Assembly (NCBI GenBank): GCA_021819085.1
Contig: JAKASJ010000020.1
Location: 1 to 62,248 of the forward strand
Direction of reading: 5' to 3'
DNA: 62,248 nt
DNA from: Pseudomonadota bacterium
Lineage (GTDB): Bacteria; Pseudomonadota; Gammaproteobacteria; Acidiferrobacterales; UBA6901
Shown here in pieces: positions 27,933-36,861 of this stretch. Below the pieces are notes generated by a model. The model was not told the DNA's origin. It made no database searches and saw only the letters and a program-made list of their open reading frames with translations. Made by a program: the position numbers and the translations under genes. The stretch's first letter is position 1. Each line of letters starts with the position of its first letter.

Positions 27933-29483
27933 TTAAACCAGCGATTTCCTCTGGCTGGATGGGGGAATATTAAGGGATTCTCGGTACTTGGCGACGGTGC
28001 GCCGTGCTACATGAATGCCCTGCTCCTCCAGGATCTCGGCGATCTTGCTGTCGCTGATGGGCCTGGATGAGGTTTCCGATTCCACCAGCTTCTTGATCAG
28101 ACTGCGGATCGCAGTCGCCGAACAGGTACCACCATCGGCGGTATTCACGTGGCTTGAAAAGAAGTACTTGAGCTCAAAGATGCCGCGCGGTGTCAGCATG
28201 TATTTCTGGGTTGTAACGCGCGAAATGGTCGATTCGTGCATTTCGACCACCTCGGCGATGTCGTGCAGTACCAGCGGTTTCATGGCCTCGGGCCCGTGGT
28301 CAAAGAACGCGCGCTGACGATCGACAATGGCTCTTGCCACCTTCAGCAACGTGTCGTTGCGGCTTGCCAGGCTCTTGATGAACCAGCGTGCCTCCTGCAG
28401 GCGCTCCTGCAGGTATTTGTTGTCGGCACTTCCGCTTCCGCGGTGAATCATCTTTTCGTAGTGCGTGTTGATGCGCAGCCGCGGTGTCGTACCACTATTC
28501 AGTTCGGCCCGCCATACACCGCGCATTTTTTTCACGATGATATCGGGCACGACGTAGCTGGCTTGCGAAGTCTGGACACTTCCGCCGGGTCTGGGATTGA
28601 GCTGCTGAATAAGCTCAATCGCCGCCTGCAGTTCATCCGGCCGCAGCTTCAATACCCGGCGCAGCTGCTTGAAGTCGCGTGATGCCAGCAGATCGAGGTT
28701 CCCAGGCTGCGCGAGTTCGTGTGCGGCGTCAAGAAACGGAGTGCCGGGCTTCATCCCGCGCAGCTGCAACAGCAGGCATTCGCTCAGGTTGCGTGCCCCC
28801 ACTCCGATGGGGTCGAAGTTCTGGATCTGATGCAGTACCGCTTCAATCTCGTCCAGCTCCACCGTGTCTGCGTTGTCCGACTGGCCTGCCGGGTCTTGGC
28901 GGGCGTCGGTGCCCACTGCCTGGCGAATTTCCTCCAGGCCGACGGTCAGATAGCCATCGTCATTGATGGCATCGATCAGGGCCATCGCGATCTGGCGGTC
29001 GGCATCCGAGAAAGGCGTCATCTGCATCTGCCACAGGAGATGGTCCCGGAGGGTGAGCGGAATGCTGTTACGGGCATCTATGTCGGGAAGTCCGTCATCC
29101 GAAGCCGGCCGGTCAGCCGTGCCTGCAGAAGTGTCGAAGGTATCTTCCCACGACTCGGCGACATAGTCGTCCGGGTTTGTCTCGGCATCGTGGTCCGGAC
29201 CTGTGTCCGTCGCGACCTCATCGCCCGCGACCGCCTCTTCGCTTTCCTCTCCGCCTGCTTCGGGTTCGTCCTTCTTTTCCTGGTCGCCCGGGGGGCTGTC
29301 GCCATCGTTCTTGCCGGCGCTGACCTCCTCATCAACCTCTTCCAGCAGAGGATTGTTTTCGATCGCCTCCTGGATTTCCTGCTGCAGTTCCAACGACGAC
29401 AGCTGCAGCAGCCGTATTGCCTGCTGCAGCTGGGGCGTGATGGTCAGATGCTGACCGAGTTTAAGATCCAACGACTGCTTCAT
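27933..29483 (-). CDS. rpoN: RNA polymerase sigma-54 factor
   Basis: 516 residues. Region I is the Gln/Leu-rich start MKQSLDLKLGQHLTITPQLQ; region II is an acidic linker (about 50-115, many Asp/Glu); region III ends in the RpoN box ARRTVAKYRESLNIP near the C-terminus, which reads the -24 element. It directs transcription that requires AAA+ activators. Upstream is lptB, downstream hpf, as in most proteobacteria. The leader holds a 19-base palindrome. Confidence 0.95.
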   Translation of the reverse strand: MKQSLDLKLGQHLTITPQLQQAIRLLQLSSLELQQEIQEAIENNPLLEEVDEEVSAGKNDGDSPPGDQEKKDEPEAGGEESEEAVAGDEVATDTGPDHDAETNPDDYVAESWEDTFDTSAGTADRPASDDGLPDIDARNSIPLTLRDHLLWQMQMTPFSDADRQIAMALIDAINDDGYLTVGLEEIRQAVGTDARQDPAGQSDNADTVELDEIEAVLHQIQNFDPIGVGARNLSECLLLQLRGMKPGTPFLDAAHELAQPGNLDLLASRDFKQLRRVLKLRPDELQAAIELIQQLNPRPGGSVQTSQASYVVPDIIVKKMRGVWRAELNSGTTPRLRINTHYEKMIHRGSGSADNKYLQERLQEARWFIKSLASRNDTLLKVARAIVDRQRAFFDHGPEAMKPLVLHDIAEVVEMHESTISRVTTQKYMLTPRGIFELKYFFSSHVNTADGGTCSATAIRSLIKKLVESETSSRPISDSKIAEILEEQGIHVARRTVAKYRESLNIPPSSQRKSLV

Positions 29484-29513
29484 TGGCGAAACGGTATCGT
29501 TCTTGGTGTCCGT

Positions 29514-29532
29514 GCTGCATGGGCCATGCAGC
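29514..29532 (-). promoter_or_regulatory. Palindrome in the rpoN leader
   Basis: GCTGCATG at 29514-29521 and CATGCAGC at 29525-29532 form an 8-bp perfect inverted repeat around a 3-base centre, about 30 bases before the rpoN start. It could be a dimeric regulator's operator or a small hairpin. No T run follows it on either strand. Confidence 0.3.
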
Positions 29533-29598
29533 GAAAGTGATGTTTTTGTCTTCCCTTGCCCAGAAGTCTAGTCCATTTTCCGATCCATTGAATGTCAT

Positions 29599-29615
29599 TT
29601 GGCGGGCTGGTTGCA
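29599..29615 (+). promoter_or_regulatory. Sigma-54-like -24/-12 match (weak)
   Basis: TTGGCGGGCTGGTTGCA has the GG and GC dinucleotides at the right spacing for a -24/-12 element (consensus TTGGCACG-N4-TTGCA). It departs from consensus in the middle of the -24 box and points antisense to lptB, with no plus-strand gene after it. It may be chance; listed because it lies between rpoN and lptB. Confidence 0.2.
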
Positions 29616-29753
29616 AGCAGCGGCCGGCCCGGAAGTTGCCTCACTGATAGATATGCTGCCGCCTTGGACGGGCGGGCGCCGCGGTCCGTTGCCTTTTACC
29701 CCGAATATCTGCGGTCAGCGGGGCCGGAAAGCTGCATTGTCCGCCTGGCACTG

Positions 29754-30479
29754 CTATAGACGGAAGTCTTCGCCCAGGTAGACCTTTTTTACCTCTTCAT
29801 TATACAAGATTTCCGCCGGCATGCCCGCGGCGAGTACCCGGCCTTCGCTAAGAATGTAGGCGCGATCACAGATTTTCAGGGTTTCGCGCACGTTATGGTC
29901 GGTAATCAGCACTCCTATCCCCAGTTCTCGCAGATGCGTGATGAGTTGTTGTATATCGAGAACCGAGATGGGATCGACACCGGCGAAGGGCTCATCCAGG
30001 AGGATAAACTGGGGTCGAGTCGCGAGTGCACGCGCAATCTCCACGCGCCGCCTCTCGCCGCCGGACAGGCTCACCCCGAGCGTCGTGCGCCGCTCCGTGA
30101 TGTGAAGCTCCTGCAGCAGTTCTTCGAGCCGATGAGCGCGCTCGGTCGGGCTTAGGCCGGAGACAGTTTCGAGTATTGCAAGAATGTTGTCCTGTACTGA
30201 AAGTTTGCGAAAAACCGATGGTTCCTGGGGCAGATAACCCAGTCCAAGGCGTGCACGTTTGTGCATTGGCAGGCGGCTGATATCCCGGCCATCAAGGTGG
30301 ATTGTGCCGCGGTCAATGGGAATGAGGCCGACGATCATGTAGAAGCAGGTTGTCTTCCCGGCGCCGTTCGGACCGAGCAGACCCACGACCTCACCGCTGC
30401 GGATTTCAAGCGACACGTCCTGAACGACCTGACGTGCCTTGTAGCGCTTACTTAGGCCGGTTGCGGCGAGGATCGTCAA
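29754..30479 (-). CDS. lptB: LPS export ABC transporter ATP-binding protein
   Basis: 241 residues from a TTG start, one base after the lptA stop. Walker [11 protein letters not shown], signature [15 protein letters not shown], Walker [14 protein letters not shown] and the switch His are present. LptB dimers power extraction of lipopolysaccharide from the inner membrane with LptF/LptG and LptC. The order lptC-lptA-lptB-rpoN is conserved in proteobacteria. lptF and lptG are not in the window. Confidence 0.94.
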   Translation of the reverse strand: MTILAATGLSKRYKARQVVQDVSLEIRSGEVVGLLGPNGAGKTTCFYMIVGLIPIDRGTIHLDGRDISRLPMHKRARLGLGYLPQEPSVFRKLSVQDNILAILETVSGLSPTERAHRLEELLQELHITERRTTLGVSLSGGERRRVEIARALATRPQFILLDEPFAGVDPISVLDIQQLITHLRELGIGVLITDHNVRETLKICDRAYILSEGRVLAAGMPAEILYNEEVKKVYLGEDFRL

Positions 30480-30480
30480 T

Positions 30481-31113
30481 TCAAGGCCTCTTGCCGGGCT
30501 GAACCGGACCGGAATTTGTAGGTGCTGAAGCCTCTTGTGGCTGGATGACGACGTGAACGCGGTCCTGGGCGGAGCCCGCTACCGCAGTCAGAGTGCCAGT
30601 TGCAATGTCGTAATGCAGCCTGGCGCTGCGCAACGTGTCGTTTCCCTGTCTGAAACGGACCATTTCGTAAAGGTCGAGGCGCCGTTCGGACGCGTAATAC
30701 TTGAGGCGCAATGCGGAACCCCGGATGTCCTCTTGCGGAGCCGGCATTCTCTGGAAAAAGGTGATCGGATTGCCTTGGGCGGAGATAGTCTGAACGGCAT
30801 TGTTGTGCATGCTCGCTTGGGCTTTGGCCGCTGTGATGCGCAGTCCGCCCTGCACGAACGTCACGTGCCCCCGGTAATAGGCCATGCCATTCTTCTGGTC
30901 TATTTCTATGCGGTCCGCGCTGATCTGGATCGGCAGACTGCGCTCGGAAGCGATTCCGCCCGCGCGATGGGTTGCGGCGGCCGCCGCAACCGCCGCGTGC
31001 CCCGCGCCCCGGGAAGGCGGTTGACTGCCGGCACGCGCCGCCGGGGATTCGCCGAGGTACAGCGCGGAGCCCACCAGGACAAGCGCCACGGCCACGATCG
31101 AGGGGAGGCGCAT
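30481..31113 (-). CDS. lptA: LPS transport periplasmic bridge protein LptA
   Basis: 210 residues. Signal peptide [20 protein letters not shown], then an Ala/Gly-rich linker (about 25-55), then the beta-jellyroll LptA/OstA domain from [17 protein letters not shown]. LptA polymerises from LptC to LptD and carries LPS across the periplasm. The start ATG overlaps the lptC stop by one base. The linker between signal and domain is longer than in E. coli. Confidence 0.9.
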   Translation of the reverse strand: MRLPSIVAVALVLVGSALYLGESPAARAGSQPPSRGAGHAAVAAAAATHRAGGIASERSLPIQISADRIEIDQKNGMAYYRGHVTFVQGGLRITAAKAQASMHNNAVQTISAQGNPITFFQRMPAPQEDIRGSALRLKYYASERRLDLYEMVRFRQGNDTLRSARLHYDIATGTLTAVAGSAQDRVHVVIQPQEASAPTNSGPVQPGKRP

Positions 31114-31544
31114 CAGTCGAGCACGATCCGCAGCTGATGCGTCGTAATTTCGCCTGCCGGGGCCCCTTTGTCGTGTCCACGCTTCACTTTGACATTTCCG
31201 GTCATGAGCAATTCCTTGCCGTTGTTATAAACACGGCCGCGTTCCGCCGAAGTGTAGACTGCCGGCGCACCCGGTGTGTACTGGATCAGGCGCGGTTGCG
31301 TCAATGTGGCGGATTTCTCGTTGGGATAGTGCACCAGGGTGCTAGCAGTCAGTACATACTTGGGTCTCCCCAGCTTGCTCATCGCGGTTACGGTGAAATT
31401 GCGGATGATGTAGTCGGGTTGGTGCTGTTGGCCGGGCTTCAGTGCAATTACCGGGGTGACAAGCGCATTCGGCAGCCACACTGTCAGAATCAGCAGCGCC
31501 AGAAGGATCGCCGCGATAATGAGTTTGTTGATGCTCCAGTTCAT
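31113..31544 (-). CDS. lptC: LptC, short form lacking the C-terminal part
   Basis: 143 residues against about 190 in E. coli. A transmembrane segment (about residues 8-27) precedes YIIRNFTVTAMSKLGRPKYVLTA and the strands up to ELLMTGNVKVKRGH and ITTHQLRIVLD, where the protein stops. Aligning by the ITTD/ITTH strand, roughly 50 C-terminal residues are missing. LptC sits in the inner membrane with LptBFG and hands LPS to LptA. The stop abuts the lptA ATG (TGATG) and no frame downstream encodes the missing part, so this is not a simple frameshift. Confidence 0.82.
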   Translation of the reverse strand: MNWSINKLIIAAILLALLILTVWLPNALVTPVIALKPGQQHQPDYIIRNFTVTAMSKLGRPKYVLTASTLVHYPNEKSATLTQPRLIQYTPGAPAVYTSAERGRVYNNGKELLMTGNVKVKRGHDKGAPAGEITTHQLRIVLD

Positions 31545-31579
31545 GCGTTCAGCCGGTGCACCGACGTGCCGCTTCCACC

Positions 31580-32134
31580 TCAGAGGTAACGCTGCATTTC
31601 AGCGGCGTAGCTGCCTTGCGCTGCCATGATCAGTTCGCACAGCTCGCGAGCGGCGCCACGACCACCGGCGCTCGGCGTCACCCAGTGAGCGTGCTTCTTG
31701 ACGAGTGCATGGGCGTCCTGGACGGCAATGGCAAATCCGGCACGCAGCATGACGGGCAGGTCGACTACGTCGTCACCGGCGAAGGCCACGTGCGCGGATT
31801 CGAGGCCCAGCCGAAAGAGCAGCGATTCGAAGGCGGCCAGCTTGTCCGCGCACCCCTGGCAGACATGCCTTACTCCCAGTTCGGCGGTGCGATGCGCGAC
31901 GATGCGCGACGTGCGACCGGTGATGACCCCGACTTCCACGCCATTGCGCTGCAACATCTTGATTCCATGGCCGTCACGCGAATTGAATGCCTTGTACTCC
32001 TCTCCGGCGTTATCCAGAAAAAGACTGCCGTCGGTCAGCACTCCGTCCACATCGAACAGAACCAGCTTGACGCCAGCCGCCCGCTCAAGGGTGGCACGCG
32101 GCACATCGAATGGCAATGTGCAGCCGCTGGTCAT
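31580..32134 (-). CDS. kdsC: 3-deoxy-D-manno-octulosonate 8-phosphate phosphatase
   Basis: 184 residues. HAD motif I is FDVDGVLTDGSLF (Asp nucleophile and acid/base), with TGRTS as motif II, and Lys and GDDVVDLPV as motifs III and IV. It removes phosphate from KDO-8-P to give KDO for the LPS core. The ATG overlaps the kdsD TGA (TGATG). kdsC-lptC spacing is 35 bases. Confidence 0.94.
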   Translation of the reverse strand: MTSGCTLPFDVPRATLERAAGVKLVLFDVDGVLTDGSLFLDNAGEEYKAFNSRDGHGIKMLQRNGVEVGVITGRTSRIVAHRTAELGVRHVCQGCADKLAAFESLLFRLGLESAHVAFAGDDVVDLPVMLRAGFAIAVQDAHALVKKHAHWVTPSAGGRGAARELCELIMAAQGSYAAEMQRYL

Positions 32135-33132
32135 CAGACCACGCCGGCCTTCAGCAGATCGTGCATGTTGAGCGCGCCGACCACCCGATTGTCGTCGTCG
32201 ACGACGAACAGGCCGCTGATGTTGAGGGATCGCATCAGCTGAACCGTTTCTGCGGCAAGCTTGTCCGGACGGGTGGTCTTTGGGTCGCGGGTCATGACTT
32301 CACTGATCGCCGCGCCATAAACATCGACGCCCTTGTTCAGGGTCCGCCTCAGATCCCCGTCGGTGTAGATCCCGATGAGTCTGCCTGCCGCATCCGCTAT
32401 GCCGGTCATTCCCAGCCCCTTGCTCGTCATCTGCAGCAGCGCCTCGCGCAGGGACGCGTCTTCGTTGACCAGCGGTATGCTTTCCCCGGTGTGCATAATG
32501 TCGCTTACGTAGAGCAGCAGCCGGCGGCCAAGTTTTCCGCCCGGGTGGGATCGCGCAAAGTCCTCTGACGTAAAGCCGCGCGACTGGAACAATGCCATCG
32601 CCAGGGCGTCGCCCATGGCCAGGGTGGCGGTGGTGCTGGCGGTTGGCGCAAGGTTGAGCGGACAGGCCTCTTTTTCCACCCCCACGTCCAGATTCACGTC
32701 CGCCTGTAGCGCGAGGCTCGATTGCGCGCTGCCGGTCAAGCTTATGAGCTTTGCGCCCATGCGCTTGATGATCGGAAGGATCGTCAGAATCTCGTCGGTC
32801 TCGCCGGAGTTGGAAATCGCTATCACAACGTCAACCGGCGTGATCATCCCGAGGTCGCCATGACTCGCCTCGCCCGGATGCACAAAGAACGCCGGAGTGC
32901 CGGTGCTTGCGAGGGTGGCGGCAATCTTGCCACCGATATGTCCGGACTTGCCCATACCGACCACGACCACACGGCCCTGGCATTCCATCACGATACGGCA
33001 TGCCTGCACGAAGCGGTCGTCGATGCGACCGGACAGCGCAGACACTGCCGCCGCCTCGAGTTCGATGACTGCCCGCCCGATCTGCGTCAGTGATGACGTT
33101 TCCGTCTGGTATTTCGCGATGTTACGAGGCAT
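32134..33132 (-). CDS. kdsD: D-arabinose 5-phosphate isomerase
   Basis: 332 residues. An SIS sugar-isomerase domain (GRVVVVGMGKSGHIG, about 50-65) is followed by two CBS domains in the C-terminal third (from about residue 200; GIYTDGDLRRTL, GLFVVDDDNRVVG). It converts ribulose-5-phosphate to arabinose-5-phosphate for KDO synthesis. First gene of the kdsD-kdsC-lptCAB-rpoN-hpf run; its likely -10 box TATACT lies 16 bases upstream and overlaps that of the divergent antiporter gene. Confidence 0.94.
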   Translation of the reverse strand: MPRNIAKYQTETSSLTQIGRAVIELEAAAVSALSGRIDDRFVQACRIVMECQGRVVVVGMGKSGHIGGKIAATLASTGTPAFFVHPGEASHGDLGMITPVDVVIAISNSGETDEILTILPIIKRMGAKLISLTGSAQSSLALQADVNLDVGVEKEACPLNLAPTASTTATLAMGDALAMALFQSRGFTSEDFARSHPGGKLGRRLLLYVSDIMHTGESIPLVNEDASLREALLQMTSKGLGMTGIADAAGRLIGIYTDGDLRRTLNKGVDVYGAAISEVMTRDPKTTRPDKLAAETVQLMRSLNISGLFVVDDDNRVVGALNMHDLLKAGVV

Positions 33133-33147
33133 AAGTTAACCTTGATG

Positions 33148-33155
33148 AGTATAAC
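33148..33155. promoter_or_regulatory. Shared -10 element of a divergent promoter
   Basis: The 44-bp gap between kdsD (-) and the antiporter gene (+) contains AGTATAAC. Read on the minus strand it gives TATACT (33153-33148), on the plus strand TATAAC (33150-33155). Each is one mismatch from TATAAT and would start transcripts with leaders of roughly 10-15 bases. -35 boxes are poor on both sides, so this is a prediction. Confidence 0.4.
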
Positions 33156-33176
33156 GAAACGGAAAACAATATCCTA

Positions 33177-35150
33177 ATGCACTCCTTAGCTCTCGGGCAG
33201 ATCCTGATCCTCCTGGGTGTGGCAGTGGTCCTGGTGGCGGTGTTCCGCTACGTCCATCTTCCCCAAGTGCTCGCCTACCTCTGTGCCGGATTGCTGATCG
33301 GACCATTCGGGCTTTCCTGGATCCCCGATCTTCAAGGAATTCGCCAGCTGGCGGAGTTCGGACTGGTATTCCTGATGTTCACGATTGGCCTCGAGTTCTC
33401 GCTCCCTCAGTTGCTGGCGATGAAACGCATGGTCCTCGGCCTGGGCGGCGCCCAGGTCTTGTTAAGCGTCCTGCTGATAGGGGCTGCAGTCTGGATGCTA
33501 GGGATGTCGGTGCAGGCGGCAATCGTCATTGGCGGGGTACTCAGTCTGTCCTCGACGGCGATCTCGCTGAAGCTGCTGGTGGAGCAGGTGGAGCAGCACT
33601 CCCGGCACGGGTGGGCCGCGATCGGGGTGCTCCTGTTCCAGGATCTGGCCGTCATCCCGTTCCTGATCGTAATCCCGATGCTCGCTGGCGGCCCGGCGCA
33701 GTCGGCGCTGATCACGATGGCCTGGGCGGTGCTGAAGGGTGTGGGGGTGTTGCTGGCGATCCTGCTGGTGGGACCGGCAATTCTGCGTCCAGTGTTCCAC
33801 GGGGTCGCGCTCTCGCGTTCGCGCGAGTTCTTCATGCTGACCGTTCTGCTGATTACGCTTGCTTCGGCATGGCTGACGCGGCTCGCTGGCCTGTCGCTTG
33901 CGCTTGGCGCATTCGTCGCCGGGATCATGATCGGAGAGACCGAATACCGGCATCAAGTCGAGAGCGATATCCTGCCGTTCCGCGATGTTTTGCTCGGATT
34001 GTTCTTTATCACCGTCGGAATGCTTCTCAACCTGTCGGTTCTCCGCTCACTGTGGCCGTGGGTGATCGGAGGCCTGATTGCCATGCTCGCGCTCAAGATC
34101 GGCCTCATCACGCTTCTCGGAAGGGCGTTTGGCCTTGAAAGTGGCGTTTCTCTACGCACCGGCCTGGTTCTCGCGGAGAGCGGCGAGTTTGGTTTCGCCC
34201 TGCTGATCCAGGCGCAGCGCGTCCACCTGCTGCCGGACCGTACCATCGAGGGTGTACTCGCGACCATGGTTCTGAGCATGCTGCTGGCACCGCTGATCAT
34301 CCGCTACAACGGTCGCATCGCGGTGCGCGCGGTTTCAAGCTACCGCGAGCGCCGTCGCAGCAATCTCGATGTGATTCGCGCCGAGTCGAAAGGCGTCCAG
34401 GGCCACGTGATTATCTGCGGATACGGGCGTAGTGGACAGAACCTGGCCTGGATGCTCAGGCAGGAAAGCCTGCCCAGTATTGCGCTCGATCTCGATCCAA
34501 TACGGGTGCGCGATGCGCGCGATGCCGGCGAGCCCGTGATCTACGGAGATGCCGCCCGCAGCGACATATTGCAGGCAGCGGGACTGATGCAGGCGCGGGC
34601 GCTGGCCATCAGCTTCGTCGATGTGGCCGTGGCGATGCGCATCCTGGAGATCGTGCGCCAGCTGCGCCCGGAAATGCCCGTGATCGTCCGCACCATGGAC
34701 GACCGTGACCTCGATCAGCTCAAGGCGGCGGGGGCAGCCGAAGTCGTACCTGAAAGTCTCGAGGGCAGCCTGATGATGGGTTCGCACCTGCTGATGCTTC
34801 TCGGTGTGCCGGTCTCGCGGGTGCTGCGCCAGGTACAGACCGTGCGCCGCGATCGGTATCGCATGCTGCATGGCTTTTTTCACGGCGCCGCCAGCGAAGA
34901 CGAGGCCGAAGAATCCTATCGGCAGCGGCTGCACTCCGTGATCCTGCCGGCTGGCGCCCACGCCGTGGCGAAGCGGCTGGCGGACCTGGGACTGGAAAAG
35001 TACGGCGTGGTGGTCACTGCAGTGCGCCGCAGCGGCATCAGCGGATCCTCGCCGAGTGCCGATATCCGCCTGAACGATGGCGATGTGCTGGTCCTGTACG
35101 GGACGCCAGAGGCGCTGAATCAGGCCGAGAAGATCCTGCTGCAGGGCTGA
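33177..35150 (+). CDS. CPA2-family cation:proton antiporter with RCK domain (KefB/YbaL type)
   Basis: 657 residues. Twelve or more membrane segments fill residues 1-385, followed by a cytoplasmic RCK_N/TrkA-N domain starting VIICGYGRSGQNLAWML and a RCK_C/TrkA-C domain at the end (IRLNDGDVLVLYGTPEAL). Such proteins exchange K+ (or Na+) for H+ and are gated by nucleotide or glutathione ligands. Without kefF/kefG beside it, a glutathione-gated role is not supported; YbaL-like is equally possible. Divergent from kdsD. Confidence 0.88.
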   Translation: MHSLALGQILILLGVAVVLVAVFRYVHLPQVLAYLCAGLLIGPFGLSWIPDLQGIRQLAEFGLVFLMFTIGLEFSLPQLLAMKRMVLGLGGAQVLLSVLLIGAAVWMLGMSVQAAIVIGGVLSLSSTAISLKLLVEQVEQHSRHGWAAIGVLLFQDLAVIPFLIVIPMLAGGPAQSALITMAWAVLKGVGVLLAILLVGPAILRPVFHGVALSRSREFFMLTVLLITLASAWLTRLAGLSLALGAFVAGIMIGETEYRHQVESDILPFRDVLLGLFFITVGMLLNLSVLRSLWPWVIGGLIAMLALKIGLITLLGRAFGLESGVSLRTGLVLAESGEFGFALLIQAQRVHLLPDRTIEGVLATMVLSMLLAPLIIRYNGRIAVRAVSSYRERRRSNLDVIRAESKGVQGHVIICGYGRSGQNLAWMLRQESLPSIALDLDPIRVRDARDAGEPVIYGDAARSDILQAAGLMQARALAISFVDVAVAMRILEIVRQLRPEMPVIVRTMDDRDLDQLKAAGAAEVVPESLEGSLMMGSHLLMLLGVPVSRVLRQVQTVRRDRYRMLHGFFHGAASEDEAEESYRQRLHSVILPAGAHAVAKRLADLGLEKYGVVVTAVRRSGISGSSPSADIRLNDGDVLVLYGTPEALNQAEKILLQG

Positions 35151-35289
35151 CGGCCGCCTCAGCCCGGGCGGGTTGGCCGTTCGTCGCCGGTGGCTCTGAA
35201 ACGCCTCCCGCTGCCCATCCAGGTTCAACTGGCATGCAACTTCTGGTAAGTTGAGACGATCGCGCCTTGGCGCTGCATGTGAGCCTGCA

Positions 35290-36300
35290 ATGAACACAAT
35301 GCAAGCTGTTCTCATGACCAACCCCGGTGAACCGGATGTCCTCAGGCCGGCCGAAATTCCCGTACCCGGGCTGCCCAGTTCTTCGCACATGCGTGTGCGC
35401 TTGCACGCAGCCGGAATCAATCCGATCGACACCAAACTGCGCCGTAATGGCACGTACTACCCGGACCGGTCATTGCCCGTGCTCGGTTGTGACGGCGCCG
35501 GAGTCGTGGACGCCGTCGGCGGCAGCGTGAAACGCTTTCGCCCCGGCGACGAGGTGTACTTCTTCCAGGGCGGGATTGGCGGCGAACAGGGCAACTATGC
35601 ACAGTACATCACTATCCACGAGGAATACGCTGCAGCAAAGCCAGCCAGGCTGTCGTTCACAGAGGCGGCGGCATTGCCGCTGGTCCTGATAACGGCCTGG
35701 GAGGCCCTGCACGATCGGACGGAGTTGCGTGACCGGCAACGCATCCTCATACATGCTGGCGCCGGAGGGGTTGGACATGTGGCAGTGCAGCTTGCCCGCA
35801 ACGCCGGTGCCCAAGTGGCGACGACGGTGAGCGGAGAACAGAAGGCGGCGTTCGTACGCAGTCTGGGCGCTGAGCAGGTGATCGACTACCGGCGCCAGGA
35901 CTTTGTTCAGGCAGCCCTGGACTGGAGCGATGGCGAAGGCGTGGATGTCAGTTTCGACACCGTGGGCGGAGCCACGTTCTGCCGCTCATTTGCGGCCACG
36001 CGCGTCTACGGTCGGATCGTAACGATTCTCCAGACGGCCTGCGAAGCGGACGCCCTCAAGACAGCCAGGTTGCGCAACCAGTCGATCAGCTACGAGCTCA
36101 TGCTTGCGCCCCAGCTTCTTGGCATGCATGAGGCCCGCTGCGCGCAATGCCGCATCCTGGAGCGTGGCGCGCAGCTGATCGAGCAGGGCGCGCTGAGTGT
36201 TACCGTAAGCCGGGTTCTGCCGCTCGCCGAGGCAGCCGAGGCTCATCGCCTGATCGAGGCCGGGCACACGACCGGAAAGATCGTGCTGAGCATTGAATAG
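35290..36300 (+). CDS. Zinc-independent quinone oxidoreductase / MDR-family dehydrogenase
   Basis: 336 residues. N-terminal GroES-like domain begins MQAVLMTNPGEPDVLRPAE; the Rossmann fold has ILIHAGAGGVGHVAVQLARNAGA. No zinc-binding Cys cluster is evident, as in zeta-crystallin-type NADPH:quinone reductases. It lies 139 bases after the antiporter and 33 bases before an unknown gene in the same frame. The substrate cannot be told. Confidence 0.85.
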   Translation: MNTMQAVLMTNPGEPDVLRPAEIPVPGLPSSSHMRVRLHAAGINPIDTKLRRNGTYYPDRSLPVLGCDGAGVVDAVGGSVKRFRPGDEVYFFQGGIGGEQGNYAQYITIHEEYAAAKPARLSFTEAAALPLVLITAWEALHDRTELRDRQRILIHAGAGGVGHVAVQLARNAGAQVATTVSGEQKAAFVRSLGAEQVIDYRRQDFVQAALDWSDGEGVDVSFDTVGGATFCRSFAATRVYGRIVTILQTACEADALKTARLRNQSISYELMLAPQLLGMHEARCAQCRILERGAQLIEQGALSVTVSRVLPLAEAAEAHRLIEAGHTTGKIVLSIE

Positions 36301-36333
36301 CCCCGCATTCACTCGCTGCCGGACGCATTCTTC

Positions 36334-36774
36334 TTGGAAACGTTCATAGACCTGCTTGTAGCGCGCGGCCGCGCAGTCGAGCCGCAGGTCGATCGACAAC
36401 TCGATAATGCGCTCATGCGGCTCAGTTTGATGCTCGAGGCGCTCGCCGCCGAGTTGCGGGTCGAGTACTTGGGGCCCGAAGTCGGACTGGGGCCGGGCGC
36501 GCATGTCTACAGGCTGGCGGTGCGGGAGCACGAGTGCGAGTGGCAGAGACGCGTGTGGTCGGTACGCGTGTGCACGGCGCTGCCCCATGCCGGTTGGCGT
36601 GCTGAATGGACGCTGCCAGGGGCAAGTCGCCTGCGCAAGCGGATCATCGTCCGCTGTCTTCCGGAATTCTTCCACGGATACGGACAGGCGATTCTGGCTG
36701 CAGGCAAGGATCGTACCAATGCCGGCATGCGCATACTCGAGCTTGCGCGGTGGTTTCAGCGAGGAAGCGGCTGA
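36334..36774 (+). CDS. Unknown protein, about 146 residues
   Basis: In the same frame as the preceding oxidoreductase, 33 bases after its stop. A TTG at 36334 gives METFIDLLVARGRAVEPQ; ATG 36415 gives 119 residues. Neither start has a good Shine-Dalgarno. The sequence is soluble, with two Trp-rich strands (WQRRVWSVRVCTALP, GWRAEWTLPG) and a basic end. Coding potential is supported by composition and absence of other frames with sense; the family is not recognised. Confidence 0.5.
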   Translation: METFIDLLVARGRAVEPQVDRQLDNALMRLSLMLEALAAELRVEYLGPEVGLGPGAHVYRLAVREHECEWQRRVWSVRVCTALPHAGWRAEWTLPGASRLRKRIIVRCLPEFFHGYGQAILAAGKDRTNAGMRILELARWFQRGSG

Positions 36775-36861
36775 GAAGAATCACTCATGCCCTGTCCTGT
36801 GCCGGCATTGTTCCGTTACAGGCCGGAATCACGGGCCATGCCGGTTGCCGCAGTGCGGGCG

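Noticed and set aside
31083-31113. LptC read as frameshifted into lptA
   Set aside because: No frame after the lptC stop encodes the missing LptC strands; the following sequence is the LptA signal peptide.
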